A stretch of 64,000 bases of DNA from Mycolicibacterium lutetiense (GTDB taxonomy: Bacteria; Actinomycetota; Actinomycetes; Mycobacteriales; Mycobacteriaceae). The stretch lies in contig NZ_JAGIOP010000001.1 of NCBI RefSeq assembly GCF_017876775.1, forward strand, positions 1,116,001 through 1,180,000. Reading direction: 5' to 3'. Positions 9,695 to 21,690 of the stretch are shown one piece after another (the first letter of the stretch is position 1; each line of letters starts with the position of its first letter). The translations under genes and the position numbers were made by a program. Below the pieces are notes generated by a model. It was not told the DNA's origin, made no database searches, and worked only from the letters and a program-made list of their open reading frames with translations.

Positions 9695-10156
9695 ATGTTC
9701 GAAACCCCGTTCACGATCGTGGGCAACATCATCACCAACCCGGTTCGGCTGAGGTTCGGCGATCAGGAGCTCTACAAGTTCCGGGTGGCCAGCAACTCGC
9801 GCCGGCGCAATTCCGACGGCTCGTGGGAGCACGGCAACTCGCTGTACGTCACCGTCAACTGCTGGGGAAATCTGGCCACGGGCGTCAGCGCCTCGCTCAC
9901 GCGCGGCGACGCCGTGGTGGTGGTCGGCCACGTCTACACCAGTGAGTACGACGACAAGGACGGCGTGCGCCGGTCGTCGTCGGAGGTGCGGGCCACCGCG
10001 GTCGGGCCCGATCTGTCGCGCTGCACGGCCAAGCTCGCCCCCTTGCCGAAGCCGACCGCCGGCCCGGCACCCGAGCCTGAGCCCGGCCCGATGACCGACG
10101 ACCCGGCCGAGGTGGAAACCGAGCCGGACGAGGGTGAGCTGCCACTGTCGGCCTAG
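9695..10156 (+). CDS. Single-stranded DNA-binding protein (second SSB, Rv2478c-like)
   Basis: The 153-residue OB-fold protein starts FETPFTIVGNIITNPV and has the SSB signatures FRVASNSRRR (residues 29-38), SLYVTVNCWGN and GDAVVVVGHVYT. The C-terminal 40 residues are acidic and proline-rich, but the last residues (GELPLSA) lack the DDDIPF-like tip that recruits partner proteins in the canonical SSB. It is therefore the SsbB-type paralogue rather than the replicative SSB. The start ATG 9695 follows agcgaaaggaacc. The neighbouring EttA gene is separately promoted. Confidence 0.9.
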   Translation: MFETPFTIVGNIITNPVRLRFGDQELYKFRVASNSRRRNSDGSWEHGNSLYVTVNCWGNLATGVSASLTRGDAVVVVGHVYTSEYDDKDGVRRSSSEVRATAVGPDLSRCTAKLAPLPKPTAGPAPEPEPGPMTDDPAEVETEPDEGELPLSA

Positions 10157-10173
10157 CCGGATTCGGTCACGCC

Positions 10174-10179
10174 TAGGAT
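10174..10179 (+). promoter_or_regulatory. Candidate -10 hexamer for ettA
   Basis: TAGGAT fits TANNNT and would give a leader of roughly 55 nt before ATG 10243. No good -35 hexamer is visible. Confidence 0.35.
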
Positions 10180-10242
10180 GGGGCCCGAGCATTTCCGTCG
10201 ATCTGAATCGACCCCCCAAGCTGCAGAAGGGCACATCACGGC

Positions 10243-11916
<1,674 letters not shown>

Positions 11917-12015
11917 CTCGTGACAGGTCAAAGGGCGCTGCGGGCTCGGTGACGCTACTAATGTCGCACCTACGCACCGATGCCGGTGTGTGGGCGTGAG
12001 TCAGGAGTGATCCGT

Positions 12016-15000
12016 ATGACGGCCAAACCGGGAGCTCTCCCAGGGCAGGGAACCAACGACCGGGACCCCCGGCAGCCGTCGGCGGACGCGATCCACCGAC
12101 TCGCGTTGGCATTCCTGTCCACCTATCGGGCTCCGCAGGCCGACGCACCCGGAATGACCGCCTCCGGTCCGCAGGCTGCCGGTGTTGCCGAGCGTCTGGT
12201 CTCCGACGACACGGTGGCCGCCCAGTATGCGCTGGGCGGCCAGCGGGCACCGGGGGAGACCAAGGTCTGCGTGTATCCGGGCGACAGTGATTCCGGCCCT
12301 GCGCTGCAGATTGTCACCGAGCAGGCAGCGATGCTGGTCGATTCGGTGACGGTGCTGCTGCACCGCCACGGGATCGCCTACCCGGCCATCATGAATCCGG
12401 TCTTGCGGGTGCGCCGCGATGCCGAAGGGGTGCTCCAGGACTTCCAGCCCGCAGCAGAGGCCACCGGCGTCGACGGCGTGGACGAATGCTGGATCCTGGT
12501 CCCGGTCAACGGGGCGGCCGACGGCCCGGCACTGACCGAGGTGGTCGGGCTGGTGCCCGGTGTACTGGCCGAGGCCCGACAGATCGGGCTGGATTCCGCA
12601 GCCATGGGTGCGGCACTGCACGCGCTGGCCAATGACGTGGCCACCGATGTCGACGGCCGGTTCCCCAATGCCGACCGCCGGGATGTCGCCGCACTGCTGC
12701 GCTGGTTGTCCGACGGACACTTCGTGCTGCTCGGGTACCAGCAGTGCGCGATCAGCGACGGGCAGGCATCGGTCGATTCAGCCAGTCGGCTCGGTGTGCT
12801 CAAGCTGCACGAGGATGTGCTCCCGCCGCTGACCGCCGCCGATGATCTGATGGTGCTGGCGCAGGCCACGATGCCGAGCTATGTACGCTACGGCGCCAAT
12901 CCGTACATCGTCGTCGTCCGCGAGACCGGCGTTCGGGTCGTTGAGCATCGTTTTGTCGGCCTGTTCACGGTGGCTGCGATGAACGCCAATGTGCTGGATA
13001 TCCCGTTGATCTCGCGACGCGTCGAGGAGGCGCTGGCCATGGCGCGGCGCGACCCCAGTCACCCAGGTCAGCTGCTGCGTGACATCGTCCAAACCATCCC
13101 GCGTCCCGAACTGTTCGCGTTGAGTTCCAAGCAGCTGCTGGACATGGCGCTGACCGTCGTGGACCTCGGGTCGCGCCGCCGTACTCTGCTGTTCTTGCGC
13201 GCGGATCAGCTGGCGCACTTCGTGTCCTGCCTGGTGTACCTGCCCCGCGACCGCTACACCACCGCGGTGCGGCTGGAAATGCAGGACATCCTGGTGCGCG
13301 AGCTCGGCGGGGAGAGCATCGACTACTCGGCACGGGTCAGCGAATCTCCTTGGGCAGTAGTCCATTTCATGGTTCGCTTACCCGACGGAGCGATCTCGCA
13401 CACCGTGGACACCTCCAGCGAGAACGAGAACCGGATCCAGAACCTGCTGACCGAGGCCACCCGCAACTGGGGTGATCGGATGACCAGCGCTGCGGCGCAC
13501 GCGTCCCTCAGTCCCGCCGCCGTCGAGCACTATGCCTCGGCGTTCCCGGAAGATTACAAGCAAGCCGTCGCGCCGGCGGATGCCATTGCCGATATCGCGA
13601 TCATCGAAGCCCTGGAAGATGATTCGGTGAAACTGGTGTTCGCCGAGGGGGAGGACGACGGGCTTGGCCAGCTCACGTGGTACCTCGGCGGACAATCTGC
13701 CTCACTGAGCGAGCTGCTGCCGATGCTGCAGTCCATGGGTGTGGTGGTGCTCGAAGAGCGTCCGTACACCGTGCGCCGCGCCGACGGCCTGCCGGTCTGG
13801 ATCTACCAGTTCAAGGTGGCTCGGCAGCGTGGCATTCCCGATGAACCCGACGCGGCTTCGCGTGCGGCCACCGCCCAGCGGTTCGCCGATGCGGTGACCG
13901 CGATCTGGCACGGCTGGGTCGAGGTGGACCGGTTCAATGAGCTGGTGCTGCGCGCCGACTTGACCTGGCAGCAGGTGGTGATTCTGCGCGCCTACGCGAA
14001 GTACCTGCGCCAGGCCGGTTTTCCGTACAGTCAGTCACACATCGAGTCGGTGGTCAACGAGAATCCACACACCACGCAGTCGCTGGTGCAGCTGTTCGAG
14101 GCGCTGTTCGACCCGTCCGAGGACACCGCGGGGACCCGCGACGCCCAGGGGGCGGCTACTGCGGTGGCCGAAGACATCGACGCGTTGGTGAGCCTGGACA
14201 CGGACCGGGTGCTGAGGGCCTTCGCCACCTTGATCCAGGCCACCTTGCGCACCAACTATTTTGTGCAGCAGCCGGATTCGGCGCGTCAACGCGGTGTGGT
14301 GGCGATGAAGCTGAACCCGGGCCTGATCAACGAACTGCCCCTGCCGCGGCCCAGGTTCGAGATCTTCGTGTACTCGCCCCGGGTGGAGGGCGTGCACCTG
14401 CGGTTCGGGTTCGTGGCGCGCGGCGGGTTGCGCTGGTCGGACCGTCGCGAAGACTTCCGCACCGAGATCCTCGGGCTGGTCAAGGCCCAGGCCGTGAAGA
14501 ACGCCGTCATCGTGCCGGTCGGCGCCAAGGGCGGGTTCGTGGTCAAGCGGCCGCCCGAACTGACCGGTGACGCCACGGTCGACCGGGAAGCGACGCGCGC
14601 CGAAGGCGTTGCGTGCTACCAACTGTTCATCTCCGGACTGCTCGACGTGACCGACAACGTCGACAAGGGAACCGGTGCCGTCATCACACCACCGGAGGTG
14701 GTGCGCCGCGACGGAGAGGACGCCTATCTGGTGGTCGCGGCCGACAAGGGCACGGCCACGTTCTCCGACATCGCCAACGAGGTCGCCAAGTCCTACGGGT
14801 TCTGGCTCGGCGACGCGTTCGCCTCGGGCGGTTCCATCGGATATGACCACAAGGCCATGGGCATCACCGCCAGGGGCGCCTGGGAATCGGTGAAGCGGCA
14901 CTTCCGGGAGATGGGGGTGGACACCCAGAGCCAGGACTTCACCGTCGTCGGGGTCGGCGACATGAGCGGCGACGTGTTCGGCAACGGCATGCTGCTGTCG

Positions 15001-16860
15001 AAGCACATCCGGCTGATCGCCGCCTTCGACCACCGGCACATCTTCGTCGATCCCAACCCCGATGCCGCCCGATCCTGGGTGGAACGCCAACGACTGTTCG
15101 AGCTGCCGCGGTCCAGCTGGGAGGACTACGACGCCACCCTGATCAGTGAGGGCGGCGGTGTCTTCAGCCGCCAACAGAAGTCCATCCAGGTCAGCCCCCA
15201 GGTCCGCGCCGCACTCGGCCTCGACGACGACATCGAGGAAGTCACGCCGCCTGTCCTGATGAAGGCCATCCTCAAGGCTCCGGTGGACCTGCTGTGGAAC
15301 GGCGGCATCGGTACCTACGTGAAGGCCGAGACCGAGGGCGACGTCGGCGATCGCGCCAACGACCAGATCCGGGTGTGCGGTAACGAGGTGCGGGCCAAGG
15401 TCATCGGGGAGGGCGGCAACCTCGGCGTGACGTCGCTGGGGCGCATCGAATTCGACCTGGCCGGCGGTCGGATCAACACCGACGCGCTGGACAACTCCGC
15501 CGGTGTCGACTGCTCGGACCACGAGGTCAACATCAAGATCCTGATCGACTCGCTGGTCACCGCGGGCCAGATCGAACCCGGGCAGCGCACCGAACTGCTG
15601 CTGTCGATGACCGACGAGGTCGGGGCCCTGGTCTTGACCGACAACAAGCACCAGAACGATCTCATGGGCACCAGCCGGGCCAACGCCGCGAGCATGCTCT
15701 CGGTGCACGCCCGGATGATCAAGGAATTCGTGGCCAACCGAGGGCTCAACCGCGAGCTGGAGGCGCTGCCCTCGGAGGAGGAGATCCGGCGTAGAGTCGA
15801 CGCCGGAATCGGTTTGACCTCACCCGAATTGGCCACCCTGATGGCCCACGTCAAACTCAATCTCAAGGACGACGTGCTGGCCAGTGAGCTGCCCGATCAG
15901 GAGGTGTTCGCCTCCCGGCTGCCGCAATACTTCCCGGCGAAGCTGCGCGAACAGTTCACCCCTGAGATCCGGTCGCATCAGCTGCGCCGGGAGATCACCA
16001 CCACCATGCTGGTCAACGATCTCGTCGACACCAGCGGGATCAGCTACGCCTACCGCATCACCGAAGACGTCGGGGTCGGCCCGGTCGACGCGGTGCGCAG
16101 CTACGTCGCCACCGACGCCATCTTCGGAATCGGTGAAGAGTGGCGCCGGATCCAGGCCGCAGGCGCCGCCGGGGTGCCGGTGTTCGTCACCGACCGGATG
16201 ACACTGGATCTGCGCCGGTTGGTCGACCGGGCCGGGCGCTGGCTGCTCAACTACCGTCCGCAGCCGTTGGCCGTCGGCGCCGAGATCAACCGGTTCGCCG
16301 CCCAGGTGTCCGCCCTGCGCCCGCAGATGCCGCAATGGCTGCGCGGTGACGACAAGGCGATCGTCGCGAAGGAGGCCGGCGAGTTCGCCGCGCAGGGCGT
16401 CCCCGAAGACCTGGCCTACGCGGTGGCGACCGGGCTGTACCGGTACAGCCTGCTCGATGTAATCGACATCTCCGACATCGTTGACCGTGATGCCGCCGAG
16501 GTGGCCGACACCTACTTCGCGTTGATGGACCACCTCGGCTCCGACGGGCTGCTCACCGCCGTCTCCCGACTCAGTAGAGACGATCGGTGGCATTCCCTGG
16601 CGCGGTTGGCGATTCGCGACGACATCTACGGTTCACTGCGGTCGTTGTGCTTCGACGTGCTCGCGGTCGGTGAGCCCGACGAGACCGGTGAGGAGAAGAT
16701 CGCCGAGTGGGAGCTGACCAACAGCTCCCGAGTGACCCGCGCCCGCCGCACGCTGAGCGAGATATACGAAGATGGTGAGCAGGACCTGGCGACGCTGTCT
16801 GTGGCGGCGCGGCAGATCCGCAGCATGACACGAACGAGTGGAACGGGAACGACTGCGTGA
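12016..16860 (+). CDS. gdh: Large NAD-dependent glutamate dehydrogenase (L_180 class)
   Basis: The 1614-residue enzyme converts glutamate to 2-oxoglutarate and ammonia with NAD, as Rv2476c. The long N-terminal regulatory part (about 1-750) holds ACT-like and helical modules. The catalytic core includes [15 protein letters not shown] and [18 protein letters not shown] (from about 822) with the active lysines. The Rossmann-type NAD region includes [14 protein letters not shown] (about 980). The C-terminal extension is helical. ATG 12016 is chosen because a clear caggag lies nine bases before it; the frame is open 12 codons further up. The stop overlaps the next gene as GTGA. KorA/KorB later in the window use the same 2-oxoglutarate node. 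Confidence 0.95.
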   Translation: MTAKPGALPGQGTNDRDPRQPSADAIHRLALAFLSTYRAPQADAPGMTASGPQAAGVAERLVSDDTVAAQYALGGQRAPGETKVCVYPGDSDSGPALQIVTEQAAMLVDSVTVLLHRHGIAYPAIMNPVLRVRRDAEGVLQDFQPAAEATGVDGVDECWILVPVNGAADGPALTEVVGLVPGVLAEARQIGLDSAAMGAALHALANDVATDVDGRFPNADRRDVAALLRWLSDGHFVLLGYQQCAISDGQASVDSASRLGVLKLHEDVLPPLTAADDLMVLAQATMPSYVRYGANPYIVVVRETGVRVVEHRFVGLFTVAAMNANVLDIPLISRRVEEALAMARRDPSHPGQLLRDIVQTIPRPELFALSSKQLLDMALTVVDLGSRRRTLLFLRADQLAHFVSCLVYLPRDRYTTAVRLEMQDILVRELGGESIDYSARVSESPWAVVHFMVRLPDGAISHTVDTSSENENRIQNLLTEATRNWGDRMTSAAAHASLSPAAVEHYASAFPEDYKQAVAPADAIADIAIIEALEDDSVKLVFAEGEDDGLGQLTWYLGGQSASLSELLPMLQSMGVVVLEERPYTVRRADGLPVWIYQFKVARQRGIPDEPDAASRAATAQRFADAVTAIWHGWVEVDRFNELVLRADLTWQQVVILRAYAKYLRQAGFPYSQSHIESVVNENPHTTQSLVQLFEALFDPSEDTAGTRDAQGAATAVAEDIDALVSLDTDRVLRAFATLIQATLRTNYFVQQPDSARQRGVVAMKLNPGLINELPLPRPRFEIFVYSPRVEGVHLRFGFVARGGLRWSDRREDFRTEILGLVKAQAVKNAVIVPVGAKGGFVVKRPPELTGDATVDREATRAEGVACYQLFISGLLDVTDNVDKGTGAVITPPEVVRRDGEDAYLVVAADKGTATFSDIANEVAKSYGFWLGDAFASGGSIGYDHKAMGITARGAWESVKRHFREMGVDTQSQDFTVVGVGDMSGDVFGNGMLLSKHIRLIAAFDHRHIFVDPNPDAARSWVERQRLFELPRSSWEDYDATLISEGGGVFSRQQKSIQVSPQVRAALGLDDDIEEVTPPVLMKAILKAPVDLLWNGGIGTYVKAETEGDVGDRANDQIRVCGNEVRAKVIGEGGNLGVTSLGRIEFDLAGGRINTDALDNSAGVDCSDHEVNIKILIDSLVTAGQIEPGQRTELLLSMTDEVGALVLTDNKHQNDLMGTSRANAASMLSVHARMIKEFVANRGLNRELEALPSEEEIRRRVDAGIGLTSPELATLMAHVKLNLKDDVLASELPDQEVFASRLPQYFPAKLREQFTPEIRSHQLRREITTTMLVNDLVDTSGISYAYRITEDVGVGPVDAVRSYVATDAIFGIGEEWRRIQAAGAAGVPVFVTDRMTLDLRRLVDRAGRWLLNYRPQPLAVGAEINRFAAQVSALRPQMPQWLRGDDKAIVAKEAGEFAAQGVPEDLAYAVATGLYRYSLLDVIDISDIVDRDAAEVADTYFALMDHLGSDGLLTAVSRLSRDDRWHSLARLAIRDDIYGSLRSLCFDVLAVGEPDETGEEKIAEWELTNSSRVTRARRTLSEIYEDGEQDLATLSVAARQIRSMTRTSGTGTTA

Positions 16861-17264
16861 GCTTTACAACTCCGGTGCACGTGCGCTGGTCGGATATCGA
16901 CATGTACCAGCACATCAATCACGCCACGATGGTGACGCTTCTCGAAGAGGCCCGGATACCGTTTCTGCGTGAGCCCTTCGGCGCCACCATCGAAACCATC
17001 GGCCTGCTGATCGCCGACGTCAGCATCGCCTACAAGGGGCAGCTGCGGCTCGTGGACTCGCCGCTACAGGTGACCATGTGGTCCAAGCGGGTGCGCGCCG
17101 TCGACTTCACCATCGGCTACGAGGTGCGCTCGCAGCACGCGGCTCCTGACTCCAAGCCCTCGGTGATCGGTGAGACCCAACTGGCCGCTGTACACATCGG
17201 TGAGCAGCGTCTGGAACGTATGACCGCCCAGCAGCGCAGCTATCTGGAGAGCCACCTGCGATGA
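16857..17264 (+). CDS. Acyl-CoA thioesterase-like hotdog protein (Rv2475c-like)
   Basis: This 135-residue single hotdog domain is of the 4HBT type. The motif [17 protein letters not shown] (9-25) matches the 4-hydroxybenzoyl-CoA thioesterase family, with the catalytic Asp in SDID followed by HINH. It likely hydrolyses a CoA thioester; the substrate is unknown. It starts at GTG 16857 inside the gdh stop and ends in an ATGA overlap with the next gene, so the three genes should be co-translated. The persistent pairing with gdh is a conserved mycobacterial order (from memory). Confidence 0.88.
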   Translation: MSFTTPVHVRWSDIDMYQHINHATMVTLLEEARIPFLREPFGATIETIGLLIADVSIAYKGQLRLVDSPLQVTMWSKRVRAVDFTIGYEVRSQHAAPDSKPSVIGETQLAAVHIGEQRLERMTAQQRSYLESHLR

Positions 17265-17920
17265 CCGCCCCCGAGCGCGGTCTGTGGATCGACGATCCGC
17301 GCGACCGGGAGGATCTCGCGACGTTCCTCGACCGTGCCCTGCGGTTGGACGATGCCGCGGTGGTGCGACTCCGCGAACGCGGCGGCGGAGCTGGTGTCGT
17401 GGCCTGGGTGGCGACCGGGTTGGAGGTGTTGGCCAGCCGGGTGGTGACAGCTCGGGTACGCCCATCGGATCTGTCCGCCGGAGCTGACGCCCTGGTGACC
17501 GGCTTGTCCACTGCGGGAGACGGATACGTCGATCCCGGCTTCCCGATGGACTCGGCCTGGCGCGGTGGCCTGCCACCCGAGGACGGATTCATCCACCTCG
17601 ACGACGTTCCCGCGCGGGTGATGCTCGACCTGGCTCAGCAGGGCAGTGCCCTGGCCCGCGAGCACGGGAGTGCCCACGGGCCGCCGACCGCGCTCCTGGA
17701 TCAAGAGGTCATCGCCGTCAGCGCGGGCGACGTGTCTGTCGCGGTGCCCATGCGATGTGTTTTCGCCTTGACCGCCATGGGTTTTCTGCCGCAGACCGGC
17801 AACGAGGTCAGTGAAGAGGAGATCGTCCGGGTCCGCGCGCACCCGTCGTGGTTGCGCATCGACGCGCGGTTCGGGTCGGTGTACCGCCGCCGCGACGGCG
17901 CCGCGCTGATCCTGGGTTGA
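17261..17920 (+). CDS. Conserved hypothetical protein (Rv2474c-like)
   Basis: This 219-residue protein has no domain I can name with confidence. It has an acidic N-terminus (LWIDDPRDREDLATFLDRAL), a central Ala/Val-rich stretch, and a C-terminal segment with RMCVFALTAM-like hydrophobics ending in YRRRDGAALILG. No signal peptide or clear membrane helix is seen. It is the third gene of the gdh operon, joined by an ATGA overlap at 17261. Its position corresponds to Rv2474c. The function is unknown; coupling to a dehydrogenase and a thioesterase suggests an intracellular metabolic role, which is inference. Confidence 0.85.
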   Translation: MTAPERGLWIDDPRDREDLATFLDRALRLDDAAVVRLRERGGGAGVVAWVATGLEVLASRVVTARVRPSDLSAGADALVTGLSTAGDGYVDPGFPMDSAWRGGLPPEDGFIHLDDVPARVMLDLAQQGSALAREHGSAHGPPTALLDQEVIAVSAGDVSVAVPMRCVFALTAMGFLPQTGNEVSEEEIVRVRAHPSWLRIDARFGSVYRRRDGAALILG

Positions 17921-17944
17921 TTTTCCCGCCTCGTCGCGGCGCTT

Positions 17945-18109
17945 TGTCACGCCAGAGTGGCCGTCGAGCTCGAGTGTCACGCTAGAGTGGCCGGCCGGGC
18001 CGGGCCATCTCCGCTTTGTCACGCCAGAGTGGCCGTAGAAGGTGAGCGCCACTCTGGCGTGACACTCGGCGGGCGCGGGCGCGGGCGTGACATTCGGCGG
18101 GCGCGGGCG
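17945..18109. repeat. Cluster of short intergenic repeats forming a hairpin between convergent genes
   Basis: The unit TGTCACGCCAGAGTGGCCG occurs at 17945-17963, at 17975-17993 (one mismatch) and at 18017-18035. An inverted copy, GCCACTCTGGCGTGACA, lies at 18048-18064. Copies three and four can pair over 13 bp. A second 22-nt direct repeat, TGACACTCGGCGGGCGCGGG and its near copy, follows at 18060-18081 and 18088-18109. The cluster fills the gap between the converging gdh operon and aglA, so it may work as a two-way terminator. Confidence 0.85.
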
Positions 18110-18125
18110 AGGGAACTGGACCGGC

Positions 18126-19670
18126 TCAGACAACCCAGGCAGCGGCGTCCGGCGGGAGCAACCCGGCGCCGAACGCCGCGCTGCTCAGCAGAACCTCCCC
18201 GGGCGGCAACGGCACCGGCTCGGTACCCGTGTTGAGGACACACACCAGGCCACCGTCACGCCGCAATGTCAGAAGGTCACCGGAAGTGGCCAACTCGATG
18301 CTACCGGCGAATTCCGTACGGCTGGAGCGTAATTGGATTGCCTGACGATAGAATTCCAAGGTCGATGCCTGGTCGCCGAGCTGGCGCTGCACCGTCAGCG
18401 GCGCCCACTCGGCCGGCATCGGCAGCCAGGTCTCGGCACTGGAAGAGAAACCGAATGGCGGCGCATCACCCGACCACGGCATCGGCACCCGGCAACCGTC
18501 ACGTCCGCGTTCGGTGTGACCCGAGCGCTTCCACACCGGATCCTGGAGTACGTCGTCGGGCAGTTCGACGTTGGGCAGCCCGAGTTCCGCACCGTTGTAT
18601 ACGAATACCGCCCCCGGCAGCGCCAGCATCACCAGGGCCATGGCGCGTGCCCGCGCCAACCCCCGGGATCCGCCGCCGTAGCGGGTGACCTCGCGTTCCA
18701 CGTCGTGGTTGGACAGCGTCCAGGTCGGAGTCGCCCCGGCGAGATCGGCAGCGGCCATCGCATTGTCGATCGCGTCGTGGACATCGCCGGCGTCGAAATC
18801 GGCTTGCACCAGACGGAAATTGAAGCCGAGGTGCAACTCGTCCGGCCGCAGGTATTTGGCGAAGCGTTCATTGCCGTGCACCCACACCTCGCCGACGGCC
18901 ACCGCGTCGGGATAGTCGTCGAATACGGTGCGGATGAAGCGGTGGATGTCGTGCACGCTGTCGTTGTCGAACCGCGGGTCATCGTCGCTGTTCCGCAGCA
19001 GCGCGGTGTCGGTGACCGCCATGTCGGGGAGTTCGGCCGGCTTGGCCATGCCGTGCGCCACATCGATGCGGAAGCCGTCGACCCCGCGATCGAGCCAGAA
19101 CCGCAGCGTGCGCTCCAGATCCTCGAACACCTCGGGGTGGTTCCAGTTCAGGTCGGGCTGGGCGGGGTCGAACAGGTGCAGATACCACTGGCCCGGTCGG
19201 CCGTCGGGCTCGGTGATGCGGGTCCAGGCCGGCCCACCGAACACCGACACCCAGTTGTTCGGCGGTCTGTCACCGTGCGGGCCACGGCCGTCGCGGAAGA
19301 TGTACCGGTCGCGTCGCCGCGGATCGGCCAAAGCCTCGACGAACCACGGGTGCGCCGAACTGGTGTGGTTGGGTACCAGGTCCATGGTGACCCGGATACC
19401 GCGGGCGTGCGCGGCATCGAGCAGCTGGTCCAAGGCCTCGATGCCGCCGAACAGCGGGTCGACGTCGCGCGGGTCGGCGACGTCGTAACCGTGGTCGGCC
19501 ATCGGCGACACCATCACCGGGTTGAGCCACAGGGCGTCGACGCCGAGCGCTGCCAGGTAGTCCAGCCCGGCGCTCACCCCGTCGAGGTCACCGACCCCGT
19601 CGCCGTTGCTGTCCCGGAATGAGCGGGGATAGACCTGGTAGAAAACCGCGTCCGCCCACCACCGGCGCAT
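18126..19670 (-). CDS. aglA: GH13 alpha-glucosidase (AglA / oligo-1,6-glucosidase type)
   Basis: The 514-residue cytoplasmic GH13 enzyme matches Rv2471. The conserved regions are DLVPNHTS (97-104), GFRIDVAHG with nucleophile D203, VGEVWV with acid/base E261 and LSNHDVE with D323. The N-terminal YQVYPRSFRDSNGDGVGDL is the calcium-loop signature of the oligo-1,6-glucosidase/alpha-glucosidase subfamily. It should hydrolyse or transfer alpha-glucosyl units from small maltooligosaccharides. It starts one base after the glbO stop, so the two form one transcription unit. Confidence 0.95.
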   Translation of the reverse strand: MRRWWADAVFYQVYPRSFRDSNGDGVGDLDGVSAGLDYLAALGVDALWLNPVMVSPMADHGYDVADPRDVDPLFGGIEALDQLLDAAHARGIRVTMDLVPNHTSSAHPWFVEALADPRRRDRYIFRDGRGPHGDRPPNNWVSVFGGPAWTRITEPDGRPGQWYLHLFDPAQPDLNWNHPEVFEDLERTLRFWLDRGVDGFRIDVAHGMAKPAELPDMAVTDTALLRNSDDDPRFDNDSVHDIHRFIRTVFDDYPDAVAVGEVWVHGNERFAKYLRPDELHLGFNFRLVQADFDAGDVHDAIDNAMAAADLAGATPTWTLSNHDVEREVTRYGGGSRGLARARAMALVMLALPGAVFVYNGAELGLPNVELPDDVLQDPVWKRSGHTERGRDGCRVPMPWSGDAPPFGFSSSAETWLPMPAEWAPLTVQRQLGDQASTLEFYRQAIQLRSSRTEFAGSIELATSGDLLTLRRDGGLVCVLNTGTEPVPLPPGEVLLSSAAFGAGLLPPDAAAWVV

Positions 19671-19671
19671 C

Positions 19672-20076
19672 TCAGAACGCCGAGTTCACCATCGAGTCTG
19701 CGGCCATGTCGAGGTAGTCCAGCAGCGCGCGCCGGTGTGGCTCGTCCAGCGTCGCCGAGTCGATGGAGGCCACCGCGGTGTGCATGCAACGCAGCCAGGC
19801 GTCGCGTTCGAGGTACCCGATCCGGAACGGTGCGTGCCGCATTCGCAACCGGGGGTGGCCGCGCTGGTCGGAGTATGTCCTGGGCCCGCCCCAGTACTGC
19901 TCAAGGAACATCCGCAGCCGCTCCTCGGCGCCGTCGATATCGTCCTCGGGGTACAGCGGCAGCAGGATCTCGTCCTCGCGCACGAGTTGGTAGAACCGCG
20001 ACACGATCGCTGCGAACGTCTCGTGGCCACCGACTTCGTCGTAGAAAGATCGCTGCACCTGCGTCACGTCACTCAT
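19672..20076 (-). CDS. glbO: Truncated haemoglobin trHbO (group II)
   Basis: The 134-residue group II truncated haemoglobin corresponds to Rv2470. The proximal haem ligand is H81 in MRHAPFRIG. The distal pocket residues Tyr B10 (Y29), Tyr CD1 (Y42) and Trp G8 (W94) are all present. Family members bind oxygen tightly and have been linked to electron transfer, peroxide chemistry and membrane association. ATG 20074-20076 gives a short N-terminal extension ([10 protein letters not shown]) relative to the M. tuberculosis protein. The frame stays open far upstream but lacks any similarity there. glbO is directly upstream of aglA with a one-base gap. Confidence 0.95.
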   Translation of the reverse strand: MSDVTQVQRSFYDEVGGHETFAAIVSRFYQLVREDEILLPLYPEDDIDGAEERLRMFLEQYWGGPRTYSDQRGHPRLRMRHAPFRIGYLERDAWLRCMHTAVASIDSATLDEPHRRALLDYLDMAADSMVNSAF

Positions 20077-20220
20077 TGTGGTCCATTGTGGCCGCAGCGG
20101 ACGTCCGGGCCGGTCATGGCGGTCTGGTCGCCTCATGTTCATTGGACTGACCTGCGAACACCCGAAGAATTTCCGTGCGTATTGCGGGGATCCGTGGTGG
20201 ACTGTCTCCTCGGAGGCTCC

Positions 20221-20865
20221 ATGGCGCACAGCAGAAAAAGCCATATACGACGGACCGGCCACGTTCCCGGCCCATCGGGACCCCATGTGCCCAATCGCCC
20301 GCTCCACAGCGTCGACGTACTTCCCACCACCGCGCCCGACGCGTCCCTGTGGGGACGCCGCCGCGTCCTGCTGCTCAACTCCACCTATGAACCGCTGACC
20401 GCGCTTCCGCTGCGGCGCGCGGTGATCATGGTGATGTGCGGCAAAGCCGACGTTCTGCACGACGACCCGTCGGGACCCGCCATCCACTCGGCCACCCGCA
20501 CCATCGTGGTGCCCTCGGTGATCCGGCTGCGCACGTTCGTGCGGGTGCCGTACCGGGCCCGCGTCCCGATGACCCGCGCCGCGTTGATGCACCGCGACCG
20601 TTTCCGTTGCGCGTACTGCGGTGGGCGAGCCGACACTGTCGACCACGTGGTCCCGCGCAGCCGCGGTGGTGAGCATTCGTGGGAGAACTGTGTGGCGGCG
20701 TGCGGGCCGTGCAACCACCGCAAGGCGGACCGGTTGCTGGCTGAACTGGGCTGGTCACTGCGGTGCGCGCCGATGCCGCCGAAGGGTCAGCACTGGCGGC
20801 TGCTGTCGACGATCAAGGAGCTCGACCCGGCCTGGGTGCGCTATCTCGGCGAGGGCGCGGCATGA
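20221..20865 (+). CDS. HNH endonuclease-domain protein (Rv2469c-like)
   Basis: This 214-residue protein ends in an HNH zinc module: C130-x2-C133, [11 protein letters not shown] with D141/H142, N156, and C161-x2-C164. The N-terminal part (45-120, [20 protein letters not shown]) is the conserved extension of the actinobacterial and cyanobacterial HNH family that is found as a lone chromosomal gene. Its cellular role is not known. ATG 20221 follows a strong tcggagg at good distance. It is divergent from glbO across 144 bp. Confidence 0.9.
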   Translation: MAHSRKSHIRRTGHVPGPSGPHVPNRPLHSVDVLPTTAPDASLWGRRRVLLLNSTYEPLTALPLRRAVIMVMCGKADVLHDDPSGPAIHSATRTIVVPSVIRLRTFVRVPYRARVPMTRAALMHRDRFRCAYCGGRADTVDHVVPRSRGGEHSWENCVAACGPCNHRKADRLLAELGWSLRCAPMPPKGQHWRLLSTIKELDPAWVRYLGEGAA

Positions 20866-20912
20866 TGCCCGACTTGCGGGGCACTCTCGGCGCGTCGGTG
20901 CACCGCGACTGA

Positions 20913-20918
20913 TACGGT
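20913..20918 (+). promoter_or_regulatory. Candidate -10 hexamer for a leaderless transcript
   Basis: TACGGT is separated by six bases from GTG 20925, and no Shine-Dalgarno sequence lies between them. Confidence 0.5.
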
Positions 20919-20924
20919 TTGCGC

Positions 20925-21158
20925 GTGAGCACAGCACTTACCCATTCCCTCCTCGGAGGGGTTCCGCTGTTGTTGTTCGTGGTCCTGGCGTTGATCTTCA
21001 TGACCCGCAGGGGACCGCACCCGGCTACCTACAAGATGTCCGAGCCGTGGACCCACGAGCCCATCCTGTGGGCTGCCGAGGAGCCGCAGGATCACGGGCA
21101 CGGCGGGCATGATTCACACGGCGTGACGATCGGAGGCGGCGCAAGTGGCAAGTGGTGA
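20925..21158 (+). CDS. Small single-pass membrane protein
   Basis: The 77-residue protein from GTG 20925 has one clear membrane helix (about 8-27, [17 protein letters not shown]). This is followed by a short conserved cytosolic stretch, [20 protein letters not shown], and a His/Gly-rich tail ([10 protein letters not shown]). The histidines could bind metal, but nothing proves it. No named family is recognised. The 3' end overlaps the next gene by 14 bp, suggesting the two products act together or are at least co-translated. The -10 at 20913 supports this start. Confidence 0.8.
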   Translation: MSTALTHSLLGGVPLLLFVVLALIFMTRRGPHPATYKMSEPWTHEPILWAAEEPQDHGHGGHDSHGVTIGGGASGKW

Positions 21159-21615
21159 ACTGGCGACTGCCACGCAGGACCTGGACCTGCCCTACGGCTA
21201 CGCCCTGACGTACAGCGGTCGGATCTCGGGAGTTACCGAGCCCGGTGAGCTGTCGGTGCACTACCCGTTCCCGACGATGGACCTCGTCGTCCTCGACGAC
21301 GCGCTGAAGTACGGGTCGCGGGCGGCCAAGGCCCGGTTCGCGGTCTACATCGGCGACCTGGGTGCGGACACCGCGGCCACGGCACGCGAGATCCTGGCCA
21401 AGGTGCCGACCCCCAACAATGCGGTGCTGCTTGCGGTCTCACCCGATCAGCACGCCATCGAGGTGGTCTACGGCGCCGACGTCAAGGGCCGTGGCATCGA
21501 AGAGGCTGCCCCGCTGGGCGTCTCGGCGGCTGCCGCCTCCTTCAAGGAAGGCAACTTGATCGACGGTCTGATCAGCGCCGTGCGCGTGCTGTCGGCCGGC
21601 GTTGCCCCCGCCTGA
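21145..21615 (+). CDS. DUF5130 (TPM-like) domain protein (Rv2468c-like)
   Basis: This 156-residue protein has no membrane helix or signal. The core [19 protein letters not shown] and FAVYIGDLG (about 33-72), then [17 protein letters not shown] (about 95-111), resembles the DUF5130/TPM-phosphatase-like fold seen across actinobacteria. The biochemical function is unknown. GTG 21145 is preceded by cggaggc at a suitable distance. The start lies within the end of the small membrane-protein gene, pointing to a membrane-tethered pair. This is inference from the overlap. Confidence 0.85.
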   Translation: MASGELATATQDLDLPYGYALTYSGRISGVTEPGELSVHYPFPTMDLVVLDDALKYGSRAAKARFAVYIGDLGADTAATAREILAKVPTPNNAVLLAVSPDQHAIEVVYGADVKGRGIEEAAPLGVSAAAASFKEGNLIDGLISAVRVLSAGVAPA

Positions 21616-21632
21616 TTTTCCATACCTGGCAC

Positions 21633-21672
21633 CGAGCGTGCGTGGTTGTCATACGACGGCCACGCACGCTCG
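21633..21672. repeat. GAGCGTGCG-type inverted repeat between convergent genes
   Basis: A perfect 13-bp inverted repeat, CGAGCGTGCGTGG / CCACGCACGCTCG (21633-21645 and 21660-21672), has a 14-nt loop. It separates the DUF5130 gene from the HNH gene that converges on it, so it may terminate both. There is no T-run. The 9-nt core GAGCGTGCG recurs in the next element. Confidence 0.85.
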
Positions 21673-21690
21673 CTGCATTTGTGGGGTCGG

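Noticed and set aside
9693..9716. LexA-like half-sites at the ssb start (GAAA-N4-GTTC)
   Set aside because: One arm is mismatched and the sequence is constrained by coding; too weak.
14035..15708. 557-codon minus-strand frame opposite gdh
   Set aside because: Shadow frame; no motif and no start context.
17945..18109. CRISPR array
   Set aside because: Repeats are few, in mixed orientation and with irregular short spacing, and there are no cas genes.
19735..20220. Extension of the HNH gene across glbO
   Set aside because: The family starts at ATG 20221 with a strong ribosome-binding site; the extension is antisense to glbO.
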